From contig OX419760.1 of assembly GCA_948567375.1 (NCBI GenBank), positions 50,158,001 through 50,222,000 of the forward strand: DNA of 64,000 bases. Direction: 5' to 3'. Positions 1-10,780 of the stretch are shown here, piece by piece. Each line of letters starts with the position of its first letter. Position 1 is the first letter of the stretch. The position numbers and the translations under genes were made by a program. This stretch comes from Lunularia cruciata (lineage: Eukaryota; Streptophyta; Marchantiopsida; Lunulariales; Lunulariaceae). Below the pieces are notes generated by a model. It had not been told where the DNA came from, did no database searches, and saw only the letters and a list, made by a program, of their open reading frames with translations.

Positions 1-232
1 CGTTGAAAGACGTGTTTGTTTGAATGATCTGTACGTACTCACGAGGCTCAGGAGAAGAAATCTGCTTACTTTTAGCACGTGAGCCAAGAAACGGCTCTGA
101 TCAAGGGCTTGAGGAATATAAGAGTCGGGGGATCAGTGGGTGTGGCAATCACGATGTATTTGGACGAAGAGAGGGGAGAGGCTGGAACTAGGTTGAATCG
201 CAAAGTTGCCCAAGAATTGCAGCTGCGGAGGA

Positions 233-3200
233 ATGAAACCTTCGGGGGAAAGCACAATAGAGCGGAGGCGAAGGCTGTCCGCCGAGTACGACGCCAAGCA
301 TGGGATAGTAAGAAGGGAAGACACATTTCGTCCCTTACTGATAGTCCCTTCGGTCGGTATCTCAGATATGGGTTCCGGCCCCCACCGTGGCCAGGAAAAG
401 AGCGAATTGGTGCTTCCTGCACTCGCTCAAGAGAGCTCTGGTGCACACGGAAAGCATTCTCCTGGAGACGAACATGAAGAAATGCGTTATTCACCTGAAG
501 TCGCAATGAAGCTACCTTCTGTCGACGAGATTGTTGCTCGAAGGCGAAGGCTATCTCAAGCTTACGAGGCTCAGGATTCTGAGAGGGCTCAGAGGGAGAA
601 AGAAGAAGCTCCAACTCCAGCACTGATGCGGGCACTTGAAGCTGCAGGCTGTTGCGCCACACCAAGGACGTCCGGTCGTCGTCGGCAGAGTTTGGACAAA
701 CTCGCTGATTCCTCCGACGATTCAAGTACATCAGAAGATAATCAAGTAGACATGCCTTCAGTAAATCAGGTTGTGACTAGACGAAGGTCGCTGTCCAGGT
801 TAAGTCCTCAAAAAGTGAAGCAGGAACAAACACCGATTGAGAAAAGCAAAGATGAAGTAAACGAGAGAGTTGCACCTCCTCGCGATTGCGGTAAAGTTTT
901 CCCGCACAGGAAGAAAAGAGAGATGTGCACAGGACCTGGTTTCGGCCGTCATATCTTTTTGGTTCCATCTCCAAAACGGCGTGTTGAGGTATCAGAATTT
1001 TATGTGGAGGAGATGGTTATTGTCAAGCGCGATCGGCACATTTGGGTGTTTGCCCGGGTGAAGGTGCTGACTTGCAGAGGAATCAGAGCTTGGATTCCCA
1101 GTGCTGAGCTCATGGTGATTATTCCAACTGAGCTCATGTACACTCACTTGAGAAAGCTCGAGGACAACGAGCTGCAAGAAATTGCGGAGTTGGTGTATCC
1201 TCCTGCCGCATCACAAACTGATAACCAAGGGAACCAAGAAGAGCGCATCCCTCTTCCCGCTACTTTCGATAGCACAGAGAGCTTGAAAGTCATGAAACCT
1301 TCAAACCCCCGAAGACCCCAGAAACAGATTGTTCTGGTGAGACCAGCACATTTGGCTCATAGGACTTTATACCAACCACTTCAGCCAACCCTTTTGTGTA
1401 GTATCTGCCTCCAGTTCATGTCGCCTATGGAGGTGCATAAACCATGGGATTGCGACCATTCCTGTCATTTATCCTGTTTCGAACTAGTAATACAACGATC
1501 CGGCTCGAGTTCCTGCATTGCATGTTTTGCCGAGAAGAGTTGGCACTGGAAAAGCATCCAATGCCAATGTGGGTTCACCGGGTTTGTGCAGAGGAGAGTC
1601 GATGATACAGATCCACCAATTGAGTGTCCTTCTTGCCACAAACTATCGCCCATTCTTGTGCCCTACCAAGCTCCTCCTAGCCCAGGGTTAAGGGTAGAAA
1701 TGGCACCAGCTGCCAGTTGCAACAATAATCCTGTTGAGTCGAGCCCTTCTCTATCATCTGATGGAGGATGGGGCTCAGATTCGGAAGATGTGTCACCGTG
1801 TAGAACAGCAGATGTTTCGGAATCGAAATGGCGGCATATTACCTGCGAATGCGGACTGCGAGCGATTGTAAGAGCGAACCCGGACCCAAGCAAGCCACCC
1901 ATGTGCCCAGCTTGCTTGAACCCAGTATTGGCTTCCACTATGCCCTGCAAAAGTGAGATTCTGAAAACTATCTTGGGATACACCCCACCGTCTTCACCCC
2001 CATCTCTTTCTCCTCATTCACCTTCACGTCCTTCATTTCCCTCTCCGCTTACACAGTCGAGCAACGCAAGTTCTGAATCATCGAGTTTCTCTCTGTTTAA
2101 TGGCGTGAAGAAACCATCAATCTCCCCATCGGATTTGTCGGCACCAGGCAACACTCCATCCCCGCAAAGTACACCTTCCCCACCCTTATCTCATCGATTT
2201 GAGAGTAGTACATCAAGTTCTTCGCCCGTTATCAGTCCAGTAACATCGGCGTCCACGGTGAAAGTAACTCAATTTACTCCTCCTGCCATTCTGCCTTCGC
2301 AATCAGAACCTTCACATGTCAAAGTGCGGCCATACAGACCAAAATTACTCCAGCCAGGTAACAAAGAACTAATATCTCAGAGCTCTGCACGGCCTTTGAG
2401 CAAGCCCCCAAGATCACCTGATCCATCTCCGTCCCCATCTACAGGGACTGCTGGCTATATTCACTTGCCTTCATTACCATCACCCAGATCTAAACCTCAT
2501 CAGTTGCCTACTGATTCCTTGAGTTTCAGGATTTCACCCGCGCAAATAAGGCAGAAGATGAAGGATGAAGCCAAGAAAGAAACAAGTGGAATTCTACTGG
2601 AGAGTAAAGCCACGAAAGCAGAGGCGATGCGGTCTATATCTAGCAGTACTAGTCGTGATATGCCCGCAGACTCCATGTCTATGTGGATCACACCGACAAA
2701 GATTAAACAGAGGGCTACGGAGCAAGAAGCTCAACAACGGAGGCAATATTCCTCTCCGAAACTCAACCAAGTCTCACAACCAAGTCTCTCCTCAGACTCC
2801 GTACCGATGGGGCTGGCTCTAGAGTTGATGAAGGAAATGGCTATGGAAGAAGAAACGCGCCAGCAGCAGACTCAACCAGCATCTACAGGATTCGATCACC
2901 TTCCTCCCCGTGATATAGCGAGGAAATTTCCCAATACAGAATCCGTTTCTATGTGGATGACCCCAGACCTGATTAGCCAAACGGCTAATGAAGAAGAGAT
3001 TCGGCAGCAGCACGAAAGTCTTCGTTCATCTTCAAAACCAATTGCCCCCATGGAAGACGAACTTCTGACGCAACAGATACTTCGACCCAAACCTCCAAGG
3101 ACTGAGTTGCCCACAGACTCAGTATCTTTGTGGATGACACCAGCAAAGATCAAACAATTAGCCATCAAAGAGGATATTGAACACCAGAGGCAAGATCCAC

Positions 3201-3853
3201 CAGTGAGCTTGGGGAACGAGCTTTTTTCATCTTACTCCAGAATCGAGGAAGAAATTCCAACACTCGGACTGCAAGATCCATCTACGTCACATCGACAAGC
3301 CTTCCCTACAGATTCCATGTCTTTCTGGATGACTCCAGAAAGAGTGAAGCATATGCAAGAACTTCAGGAAATTGGGCAATACAATCATCAGCTTCTGTCA
3401 GTCACTTCAGATCCTGAAACCCTTGTAGAAGATAACAACGGTGGTAACCTATCACAAAGCCAACCCCAGCCGATTTTCGTCCTAAAAAGGCTTCCCTTTC
3501 AGCTGCAAGACATTCCTGAATATGAAGAAGTGACACACAGGTTGAGTCCAGCAACACCAAAGACAGATTCCTCCACTCCTTCCTCTTCTTCTTGCTCCTC
3601 ATCTTCCTCCGCCCAGCAGCTCCCTGAGTCCATGAATTTAGCAGCGAGGTTACACAAATTCAAATCTCGTACGACTCAGACCGTAGCTCCTCATACGAGG
3701 CCAAACGATCTTAATGAACCAGATGAACCTTCTGGGATTCCCGATAGTGGATGGATCACCATTGTTAGAGACGGTCAAGCCAACACCAATCCTAGCAAAC
3801 AAGAACTCGAGATGAAAATAAAGAAAATAGAGAAGGACCGAGGTTTGAGATGA
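233..3853 (+). CDS. RING-H2 zinc-finger protein with two Cys4 zinc ribbons and six C-terminal PTDS-W-TP repeats (single exon)
   Basis: Predicted protein of 1206 residues in one uninterrupted exon. The start is the first ATG of the frame; an in-frame TGA lies at 194-196. A basic motif of the type PSV(D/N)x(I/V)VxRRRxLS occurs near residues 95 and 175, with a looser copy near residues 6-18. A RING-H2 finger spans residues 389-431: C-x2-C-x14-C-x-H-x2-H-x2-C-x12-C-x2-C. Two zinc-ribbon-like modules, C-x-C...C-x2-C, follow at 444-468 and 538-561. A long Ser/Pro-rich region leads to six degenerate repeats starting near residues 758, 810, 852, 899, 959 and 1024, with core (L/F)PTDS(V/M)S(L/M)WMTPxKIKQ. 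RING-H2 fingers usually mark E3 ubiquitin ligases, so ligase activity is a reasonable inference; substrate and location are unknown. I do not recognise the whole architecture. The length and motif order argue strongly for a real gene; an upstream exon cannot be excluded. Confidence 0.82.
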   Translation: MKPSGESTIERRRRLSAEYDAKHGIVRREDTFRPLLIVPSVGISDMGSGPHRGQEKSELVLPALAQESSGAHGKHSPGDEHEEMRYSPEVAMKLPSVDEIVARRRRLSQAYEAQDSERAQREKEEAPTPALMRALEAAGCCATPRTSGRRRQSLDKLADSSDDSSTSEDNQVDMPSVNQVVTRRRSLSRLSPQKVKQEQTPIEKSKDEVNERVAPPRDCGKVFPHRKKREMCTGPGFGRHIFLVPSPKRRVEVSEFYVEEMVIVKRDRHIWVFARVKVLTCRGIRAWIPSAELMVIIPTELMYTHLRKLEDNELQEIAELVYPPAASQTDNQGNQEERIPLPATFDSTESLKVMKPSNPRRPQKQIVLVRPAHLAHRTLYQPLQPTLLCSICLQFMSPMEVHKPWDCDHSCHLSCFELVIQRSGSSSCIACFAEKSWHWKSIQCQCGFTGFVQRRVDDTDPPIECPSCHKLSPILVPYQAPPSPGLRVEMAPAASCNNNPVESSPSLSSDGGWGSDSEDVSPCRTADVSESKWRHITCECGLRAIVRANPDPSKPPMCPACLNPVLASTMPCKSEILKTILGYTPPSSPPSLSPHSPSRPSFPSPLTQSSNASSESSSFSLFNGVKKPSISPSDLSAPGNTPSPQSTPSPPLSHRFESSTSSSSPVISPVTSASTVKVTQFTPPAILPSQSEPSHVKVRPYRPKLLQPGNKELISQSSARPLSKPPRSPDPSPSPSTGTAGYIHLPSLPSPRSKPHQLPTDSLSFRISPAQIRQKMKDEAKKETSGILLESKATKAEAMRSISSSTSRDMPADSMSMWITPTKIKQRATEQEAQQRRQYSSPKLNQVSQPSLSSDSVPMGLALELMKEMAMEEETRQQQTQPASTGFDHLPPRDIARKFPNTESVSMWMTPDLISQTANEEEIRQQHESLRSSSKPIAPMEDELLTQQILRPKPPRTELPTDSVSLWMTPAKIKQLAIKEDIEHQRQDPPVSLGNELFSSYSRIEEEIPTLGLQDPSTSHRQAFPTDSMSFWMTPERVKHMQELQEIGQYNHQLLSVTSDPETLVEDNNGGNLSQSQPQPIFVLKRLPFQLQDIPEYEEVTHRLSPATPKTDSSTPSSSSCSSSSSAQQLPESMNLAARLHKFKSRTTQTVAPHTRPNDLNEPDEPSGIPDSGWITIVRDGQANTNPSKQELEMKIKKIEKDRGLR

Positions 3854-5292
3854 AATATCTCTGAATGTAAAGTTGGTATTGCCTTAAAGTTGCAAGCTCA
3901 TGTATATGAAGAATGCAAAAGATCTGTCATGATCACTTTCCTCCAACGCTCCTCAATCAGTCCGTATTCATCATCATACCACTGAAATGCATGGAAGTTT
4001 GTTTCTCTTGCAATATGTACGCATAATTGCTGCAGTAACCTTTCCTCCAAGCCAAGGATGAAATGAAGGTATCTGTTTGAAGACTTATTGGTGTCCTTCA
4101 TTTTATTGATCTTGTAGAGATGGTATTGTCTGTACACAGTTTAAGAGAATTGTATAACCAGTTCGAAATCAAAATATAACGGTAACTGTACTCTGACTTG
4201 TTGTATGTAACTTCTGGGCTGTTTCGAGGGCCGAACAGAGCTCCAGGTAAGGACAAATTAATATCAAAACTTCGCTAATTTTGTTTTTATCAGTACAGTG
4301 ATAGCATGAAATGTAAGGTTCTTTTTCCAATCTTCAGCACGTGTAAGGTCTAGCGTATATGCATTGCGTTATAGACCTGATAGTGGTTTGAATCGTGTTT
4401 GTTTCTGCTCTGCGTACTTTTGTAAAGGCATTTGACAACGTGTAGCAGTTTTAAAATAAGTAAGTGTGCTTACTCTCCTTCAGCTAATTAAGCGATTTGT
4501 CAAAGGAACAGGTGCAAACCTACAGTAGATTTATTTCAATGGTAATCAGATCAGGGACTCACCTCAGATTGACACGGTTGTTATCCGTCTTCCTTGGGTG
4601 TATGTGACGAGCTTTCGCTCTGGAAATGTTGTATGTGCTAGTAGACTACTAGTCATTTTAACACACAGTACTAAAATGAAGCTATGGACATGATAGGTTT
4701 ATATTAAGTAAGAGTGCTCCATACCCGCTGATTACGGATCAGACTTGTCAAAACAACAGTAGCTTCTCGAAATTACTTCTATATCAATCTGATAAGGAGC
4801 TTGCCTGTCATGGACAAGCCACGTTATTCATTTCCACTTGTGTATACCAATATAAACGTTGTCCTGGAAAATCTCCCATATTGTGACCGTATCAAATGGA
4901 TCCATAGATATATACTAGCAAAACTTCCTTTTTTTTCGGCAGTTCGTGAAAATTGGCGTTTCCTGAAGTGAAACATGTCTCTCTAGACTCTCAACATGGC
5001 TGGAAGATTGATATCAGTTTGAAGTGAACTGGTGCATGCACTCAGAGTTGGCCTTGCGCACATGGATGTCAATCTTGAGAGAGAGCATTCAGCACAAATA
5101 GAGAAGGCTTCTGCTCCCACGGTTGGTCGATATCGATGTGCATAAGTAGCTAGTTCTGGGAACTAAAATACCTGGATTTGAGAATTCCAAGATTGGAAGT
5201 CTGATTACCACGCAGAGTTGTCACTTTGAGCGATCAAGAGTTCACAACGCTTTCCTATAGCGACCTGAGATTTAATATTCTAAATCTCAGGG
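3854..5292. other. Intergenic: 3' UTR of the RING-H2 gene and upstream region of the galactosyltransferase gene
   Basis: No coding region, RNA gene or repeat stands out. The first few hundred bases are probably 3' UTR, and the last part, ending just before the ATG at 5293, should hold the promoter and 5' UTR of the next gene. No TATA box or transcription start could be assigned with confidence. Confidence 0.5.
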
Positions 5293-7065
5293 ATGTCAGC
5301 GAAGAGCCATGACAGCGTCCTGTGGATTGGAACGTACGCGCTCGTCCTTACGTGTATTTGCCTGAGTCTAAGTCTTGTGCTCGTCACAATGAGACCCATG
5401 GAAACATTGTATGGCGGCTCTGCCGTATGCAAGAATGACGTTGAGCTTGCTCATGATGTGCCCCCTCAGATCAAACTCAAGGTTATTCCTGAGTGGCAAG
5501 CCGCAGCTGTGGTTGAAGACAGGGATTACGAAAGGCTGAACGACCTGACCTATGGAGTACCCCGGCGTCTTGTCCCGATGGGCACAGCCACCTTCCTCTT
5601 CGTCCACTTCTCGACTTACAGAGTGGGGCCAAAGTCATTCGCAATTACTGGCCTCAGTGCTAGGGACTTGCTTCTGCATTCCAACCCAGGTTTTCTCTGC
5701 TCTTGGCATCCTAACCAGAACTTGAAAGGAGCACCGATTCACAGGTGCAACGGAACGATCATCCAGTCCAATCCAAGACATATCAGCTATGGACGCCAGT
5801 ACACCGGCACCGTTGTCCTCTGCAATTTCACTATGAACGTTGGAACTGATGGCTTCGGGGGCCACCTAGAGGTCACCGCAACCCATGGGACAAGAGACAG
5901 ATCGGGGCTCGAAGATGTGAATTTTGTGGCGCAGAGAGAAACACCATGGCAATACAACAAATCCCACTTTCAAGAGCCCTATCAGTACGACCATGTTTAC
6001 TGTGGCTATTGGATGCATGGAGCATGGATCAATCCCCAGAGACTGAGGGAGTGGATTGCTTACCATGTAAAGTTTTTCGGAGAGAGATCACATTTCTTTC
6101 TGTACGACGCAGGAGCAATCGGCAATGAAATACGACGAGTGCTTCAACCGTGGGTGGACTTGGGCCGGGTCACTATCTCCAATATTCGACAACAAGAGCG
6201 GTACAGTACCCACTACCATAATCAGAATCAGTTCCTTATACTGAGCGACTGCATGTTGCGATCCAGGACGTTGTCGAAGTGGACGTGGTTCTTCAACACG
6301 GACGAGTACATTTACATTCCTTCAAGTTCCCACTTGAACGAGGTGATAGAGTCAATCGAGAGGAAGAACTTTAGCCCATTGGGAAAGCGCTTACAGCGAG
6401 TGTGGATACAGCAAAATCCCATGGATTGCAAGCACTGTCAGCACACAGAGGATTCGCAGCAACATCCTAGGTACAACAGATTTATATTTCCATTTCTCCA
6501 TATCTATAGAGATAGTAACTATAGTTTATTAGTTTTCAACTCCAGCCACCATAAGCATTAAAGCTTTTGTTTTTGCTTCGTCGACGTTAGATTAGTCAAT
6601 ATGAAGCATTTTGCAGTAGATTTGATTTTGACTGTGTTTCAAATATGACACAGTGAGTGGGCGATGGAGAAGCTGGTGTACAGACGAACGGAACATATCG
6701 AAAATGGTGGTCAAATGGACAGGAAAAGCTTTGTCCGTTCAGATTCGGTACTGGCGATGGGACCGCACGAGCCACCACAGGGAGCTTACATATTGCCTGC
6801 AGGCGCCACCAATGTTAGAGATGTGACAGAATGGACCGACAGTATCGTCTACTACCACTATCAAGGCCTTTCGGGCAAGGACGATCAGCAGATCTGCCAG
6901 GAGTTAGTGGATACAAATACGAATGTCACTAGCTTTGACGATGTTGTCCTGAAGACTGGTACCTACCACAACGTATCGCACCAATTAGACTTTTCCATGA
7001 AGGTCCAGGCAGACGATGTGAAGGAATTCGAACGGAGAATGTTAGGATCAGCTACTGCTAAGTAG
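5293..7065 (+). CDS. GT92 (GALS-like) galactan beta-1,4-galactosyltransferase, two exons
   Basis: Exons 5293-6470 and 6654-7065 give 529 residues, close to plant GALS proteins (about 500). The intron is 183 bp with donor CCTAG|GTACAA and acceptor GACACAG|TG; splicing joins the frames as S-EWAMEKLVYR, matching a conserved family segment. Residues about 9-32 form one N-terminal membrane segment, so a type II Golgi topology is expected. Family hallmarks visible are the REWIAYHVKFFGERSHFFLYDAG block, WFFNTDEYIYIP (the DxD-like nucleotide-sugar site, N335-T-D337-E) and TDSIVYYHYQG near the C-terminus. GALS enzymes add galactose from UDP-galactose to the beta-1,4-galactan side chains of pectic rhamnogalacturonan I; substrate here is inferred from family only. 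Many relatives have DVDE where this protein has NTDE. The start ATG is followed directly by the membrane anchor and the ORF is open throughout both exons. Confidence 0.9.
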
Positions 7066-10000
7066 CAGCAGCTGAAATTATAGAAGTAGTAAATCTTATG
7101 CCTTTAAATTTTTTGTGTGTTTCTCAAACCTTCTGCGGTCGATTTAGTCTAAGACTGCGATGCTTGTGCCAGACTGAGTCTGAAGTCGGCTCAATTCCTA
7201 GCCAGCTTTCAACTTGGTATCTAGGAAATCTACTACATATACTACCTCTTGGATAATGTGTGCTTTGACTATTAATTACTCAGCTTGAAACTTATCTTGT
7301 CTATCCACAAGCACCCAGGTAACCGGCTTCATCCCTTGTACAATGCATTCTAGGGTGGTGTGATGCAACCGTGTCCCAGGAGAAAAGGAATTATTTCAAG
7401 CTTTTGCGGGTGGATGTTGAGACTTATATGGCTTCTCCAAGTTCAATCTTCCCATGATTTCCCTCTCCCATTCAGTTCTCTCCACTGGAGAAGTAGATAG
7501 CTAGTTGATTATTCACGTCATAAAAATATCTGGACAGCTATCAAGCAACTTGAACTCCTTGAATCATTTCATCAACCTAATATCGTTTCTTCAGTGACCT
7601 AATTAGCAAGAAATTCTTGAAGATTTTTATCCTTGGGAAGTCGATCATTCACGATAAGTTATCAGAAGAAACACAGACATTAATTTTGGGGTAAGACAGA
7701 AAGTCGGAAGTGTGAATCAGCTCTTAAGTTCCACGTATCATCTCCGTTTCAGTAGCCAGAGGTAACTTCTATGCTCAAATCAGGTTGGAAGCTCGAACAA
7801 CCTCGGGAGACCACCAAAGTATTTGCTGGTCTGCCAAATTAAGAGCCCTTTTTAGGTTTTTGGATTGTACTGTGAGATGAAATGAATTCCACCTTCAACA
7901 CACTGTATAGCTGCAGTGTGCTTGAATTCAAAATACGAAAATGCATTATTACACTGAATTCAAGCAAGTTATTGTGGATGAAGTGCACGAGAATTTTGGC
8001 TGCACAACTTTCTTGACTTTGTTACCTGAACCCTGGAATGTACACGAAAGTAAAGTTCCAGCCTCTCATGCCAGTGGATTTTCAACCCAACAGGTACTAC
8101 TAATACAGCCTGAAGTTACAAGATGTAATGGTATAGTCACTACATCTTCGAAGACATTAAGTGGTCGTCCGATTACTGTGAATCTAACTTACCTGTGGAT
8201 GAATTCAGGTGTTCAAACGGGTAGCTCAATACTAGGTAACAAGCGCCGAAGCCAAACATATCAGCTACAAGGACGTGCACTTTACTTTGACGATTTATTT
8301 CGGATCTTTGCCTTGTACTGGCATATATGACTCATCTCTAACTGCCTACACCTATGAATAACGTCTAGATCTAGTCAAGGAGATATCAGGGCAGGAATCA
8401 TGTTACCGATCTCATTGCCGTGCTAACTGGAGTCCAACTAAGTTTCATGCTTCGCAGAATCCATCCGTGAAATTGCTCTTGAACTAGAGAAGTTTGCACG
8501 TCTAATCATTCATGTTCTCTATTTCTAAATCTGTACAGGTTCAGGTGTACGGAACAAAGCAAGTAACTCAATTGTAGATTGTTTATCACAAATCTTGTGT
8601 GACGCTTTGCGACCCTTCTTAGAAAGGATACAGACCCAGGTCTACTTGAATTCCAGTATGGATTGTGAATCACCAGGTAATGGAAAGCATGAAAAGATTG
8701 ATTTCACCAGTTGTGGGATATCGTTCTAAGTTTCGTGCGAACCAGGAGCATCGCGGGATGCTCCTGCGCTCGAGAGCTTTCCGCCATGTCATTGAAGTAC
8801 TTGTCCAGCGGGACAGTATACAGATGGTATCAGCTAACATGCACAGTAGTTCCTCCCGCAGATCGGACTTCTGCATGTTAATAAGGGGATCCAGTCGGCC
8901 AGCCCCAAATTGCTCCCGTTTGTCTAAACTAAAACACCGGGGGAGATGATGAATATGGTATCGAGATTACGCATCAACAAGACAATCGCATTTCTCAACT
9001 CGATAGAAACTGGTGCACGCAGGTCGTTATCATCCCCATCTGCATCACTAATATGTTTGCGCATTTTCAGGACCTGGGTCGTCGGTGGGAAACTGATTGA
9101 TTGATGGTGAAAAAGTAAACTGGGTTAATTCATAGCATTTGCAGTAACTAGGACCCGCCACAATGGTCATATTTCTTCGTATGACTAATTCAAATGCTCT
9201 CTGGATTAGGGGTATTCAGATGGGAACCATTTCTGAATAATCGAAGAACTTGAATGGAAACTTATATACCAGGATTTGCATTCAAGTTTCATTCATGAGC
9301 AGTTATGCGTAACTATGCAATGATCGTGAGTTGAGAACACGATGTTGTTATAGGCAACAATGAATCAGAGGTACTTGAGAGATAATTAACTTGACATTGT
9401 CTGTCAAAAGGAGGCCACAATATGGAGAACTTTAAATTTGCTTGACATCTTTAGCAGTAATTGAATTCTCAACCCATGTCCGTACCTGATCAAGAATACT
9501 GGCTAGACGGGTGAATATCAATATAATAATGGATGAGTATTTCTTGCGCCGTAAATTGCACAGATGGGCCTGAGGCCGATTGAGGCCGACTGACAAGTAT
9601 CAGTGGTCATCTCAATTTATGCACCTGAACCCATATCATGCACTGAAAGACACCAGTTAGAGAGAGTTTGATTTTTGCATAGTACCTTTGTAGCTACAAC
9701 TGATTGCAGGATTATCTGAAAATTTTCCCAAGACCATGTGAAGACTTTACAACCCTTCAACCACTGACTTATAGAATTATCTGTACCGACCGTTCATGCT
9801 GTTGTACTCGATGTGTATTCTAACCATCCGGTTAAGATTTGCGCAGCAACTTAGATATCAGTAGAGTGGAAGAGAACTCTTCGTCAATCCATCGTGAAAT
9901 GTAGGAAGCCGACTCTCCATTTACTTCAGCGTTGTTCATTTTTCAGATTCAGTGGTCAGACTGGCCATCGTCACAGGTACAAAAGTTGATTGCGGTATAA

Positions 10001-10780
10001 TTATCTGGTTATCATCACTCCTAATTCTAACCACCTTCATATCTCGTCGGAGTAGAGAGGGCTTTAGATATACAAATGCAGGTACAGATGCTCACTGCGG
10101 TTATCTGGTTATAGTCACCGCGAGCTAAGTGTAACCACCTATCGCGTTGGTGTCACGAGGGGTTTAGATGTATCAAACGCTCTCTGGTAAATGCATGCTC
10201 TCGGTAGGCCTCTTCTTTTAATATGTTTGGAAAGGGTAATATTAGTAGATAAGATACACCCAGTTCCACAACTCGTGGTTCAGTACACCACAGCATAGTA
10301 CAGGAGTTGATGGTTGGTGTAGATAGCGGGTGGGAGTACCCCATCAATCACTCTCTGGCTGTTGGTGTACATGAAGCAAGTGTTACATTTTGGCAAATTC
10401 AAGGCTCGATATCATTTCGTTACATGTCGAATAGATTAACTTGTGATTGATGACAATAGAACACCACTTTGATTGCCAATGTAGCTACGCAGTGCTGTTG
10501 CCACTACCCACCATTGCAGTCCGTGGAGCTCAACCACCATGTCATGACAGTGAGGTCAGTACTTCCCTTCTGTAAAGTACCATTCAGAGTCCTCAGTTTG
10601 TACGAGTCTTAGTCTACTTGTGTGTTTCGTCGTATATGAGTTCTCAACTATTTGGAATCGAGTCCAGAGAATCTGTCGTCTCACTGCCTGAAGACTCTTC
10701 GCTACTGAGATATTTCTGAGCCAGCATTGAACGCTTTGTATACTAGTTCTTTGCTAAGGAGTTGTTGAAAAGTTCTGCGG
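7066..10780. other. Long intergenic region without a convincing gene
   Basis: The first part is 3' UTR of the galactosyltransferase gene. Two ATG-initiated ORFs near 7941-8330 and 8665-8949 show no recognisable domain. The only internal structure seen is an imperfect tandem repeat at 9976-10180. A long non-coding RNA or regulatory DNA could be present but nothing in the sequence demonstrates it. Confidence 0.45.
9976..10180. repeat. Imperfect tandem duplication, about 105 bp unit, two copies
   Basis: Both units begin with AGGTAC, share TATCTGGTTAT, a central TAACCACCT and end with GGGNTTTAGATRTA. They abut near 10080. Similarity is moderate, so the duplication is old or has been eroded by indels. 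Confidence 0.6.

Noticed and set aside
72-731. Long minus-strand frame overlapping the start of the RING-H2 gene
   Set aside because: It lies opposite the coding frame of the RING-H2 gene, whose motifs and length support the plus strand.
7941-8330. ATG-initiated 129-residue ORF
   Set aside because: No domain, no coding-like composition and no neighbours supporting it; lengths like this occur by chance in long intergenic DNA.
8665-8949. 94-residue ORF and its minus-strand shadow
   Set aside because: Both strands are open and neither shows recognisable motifs.
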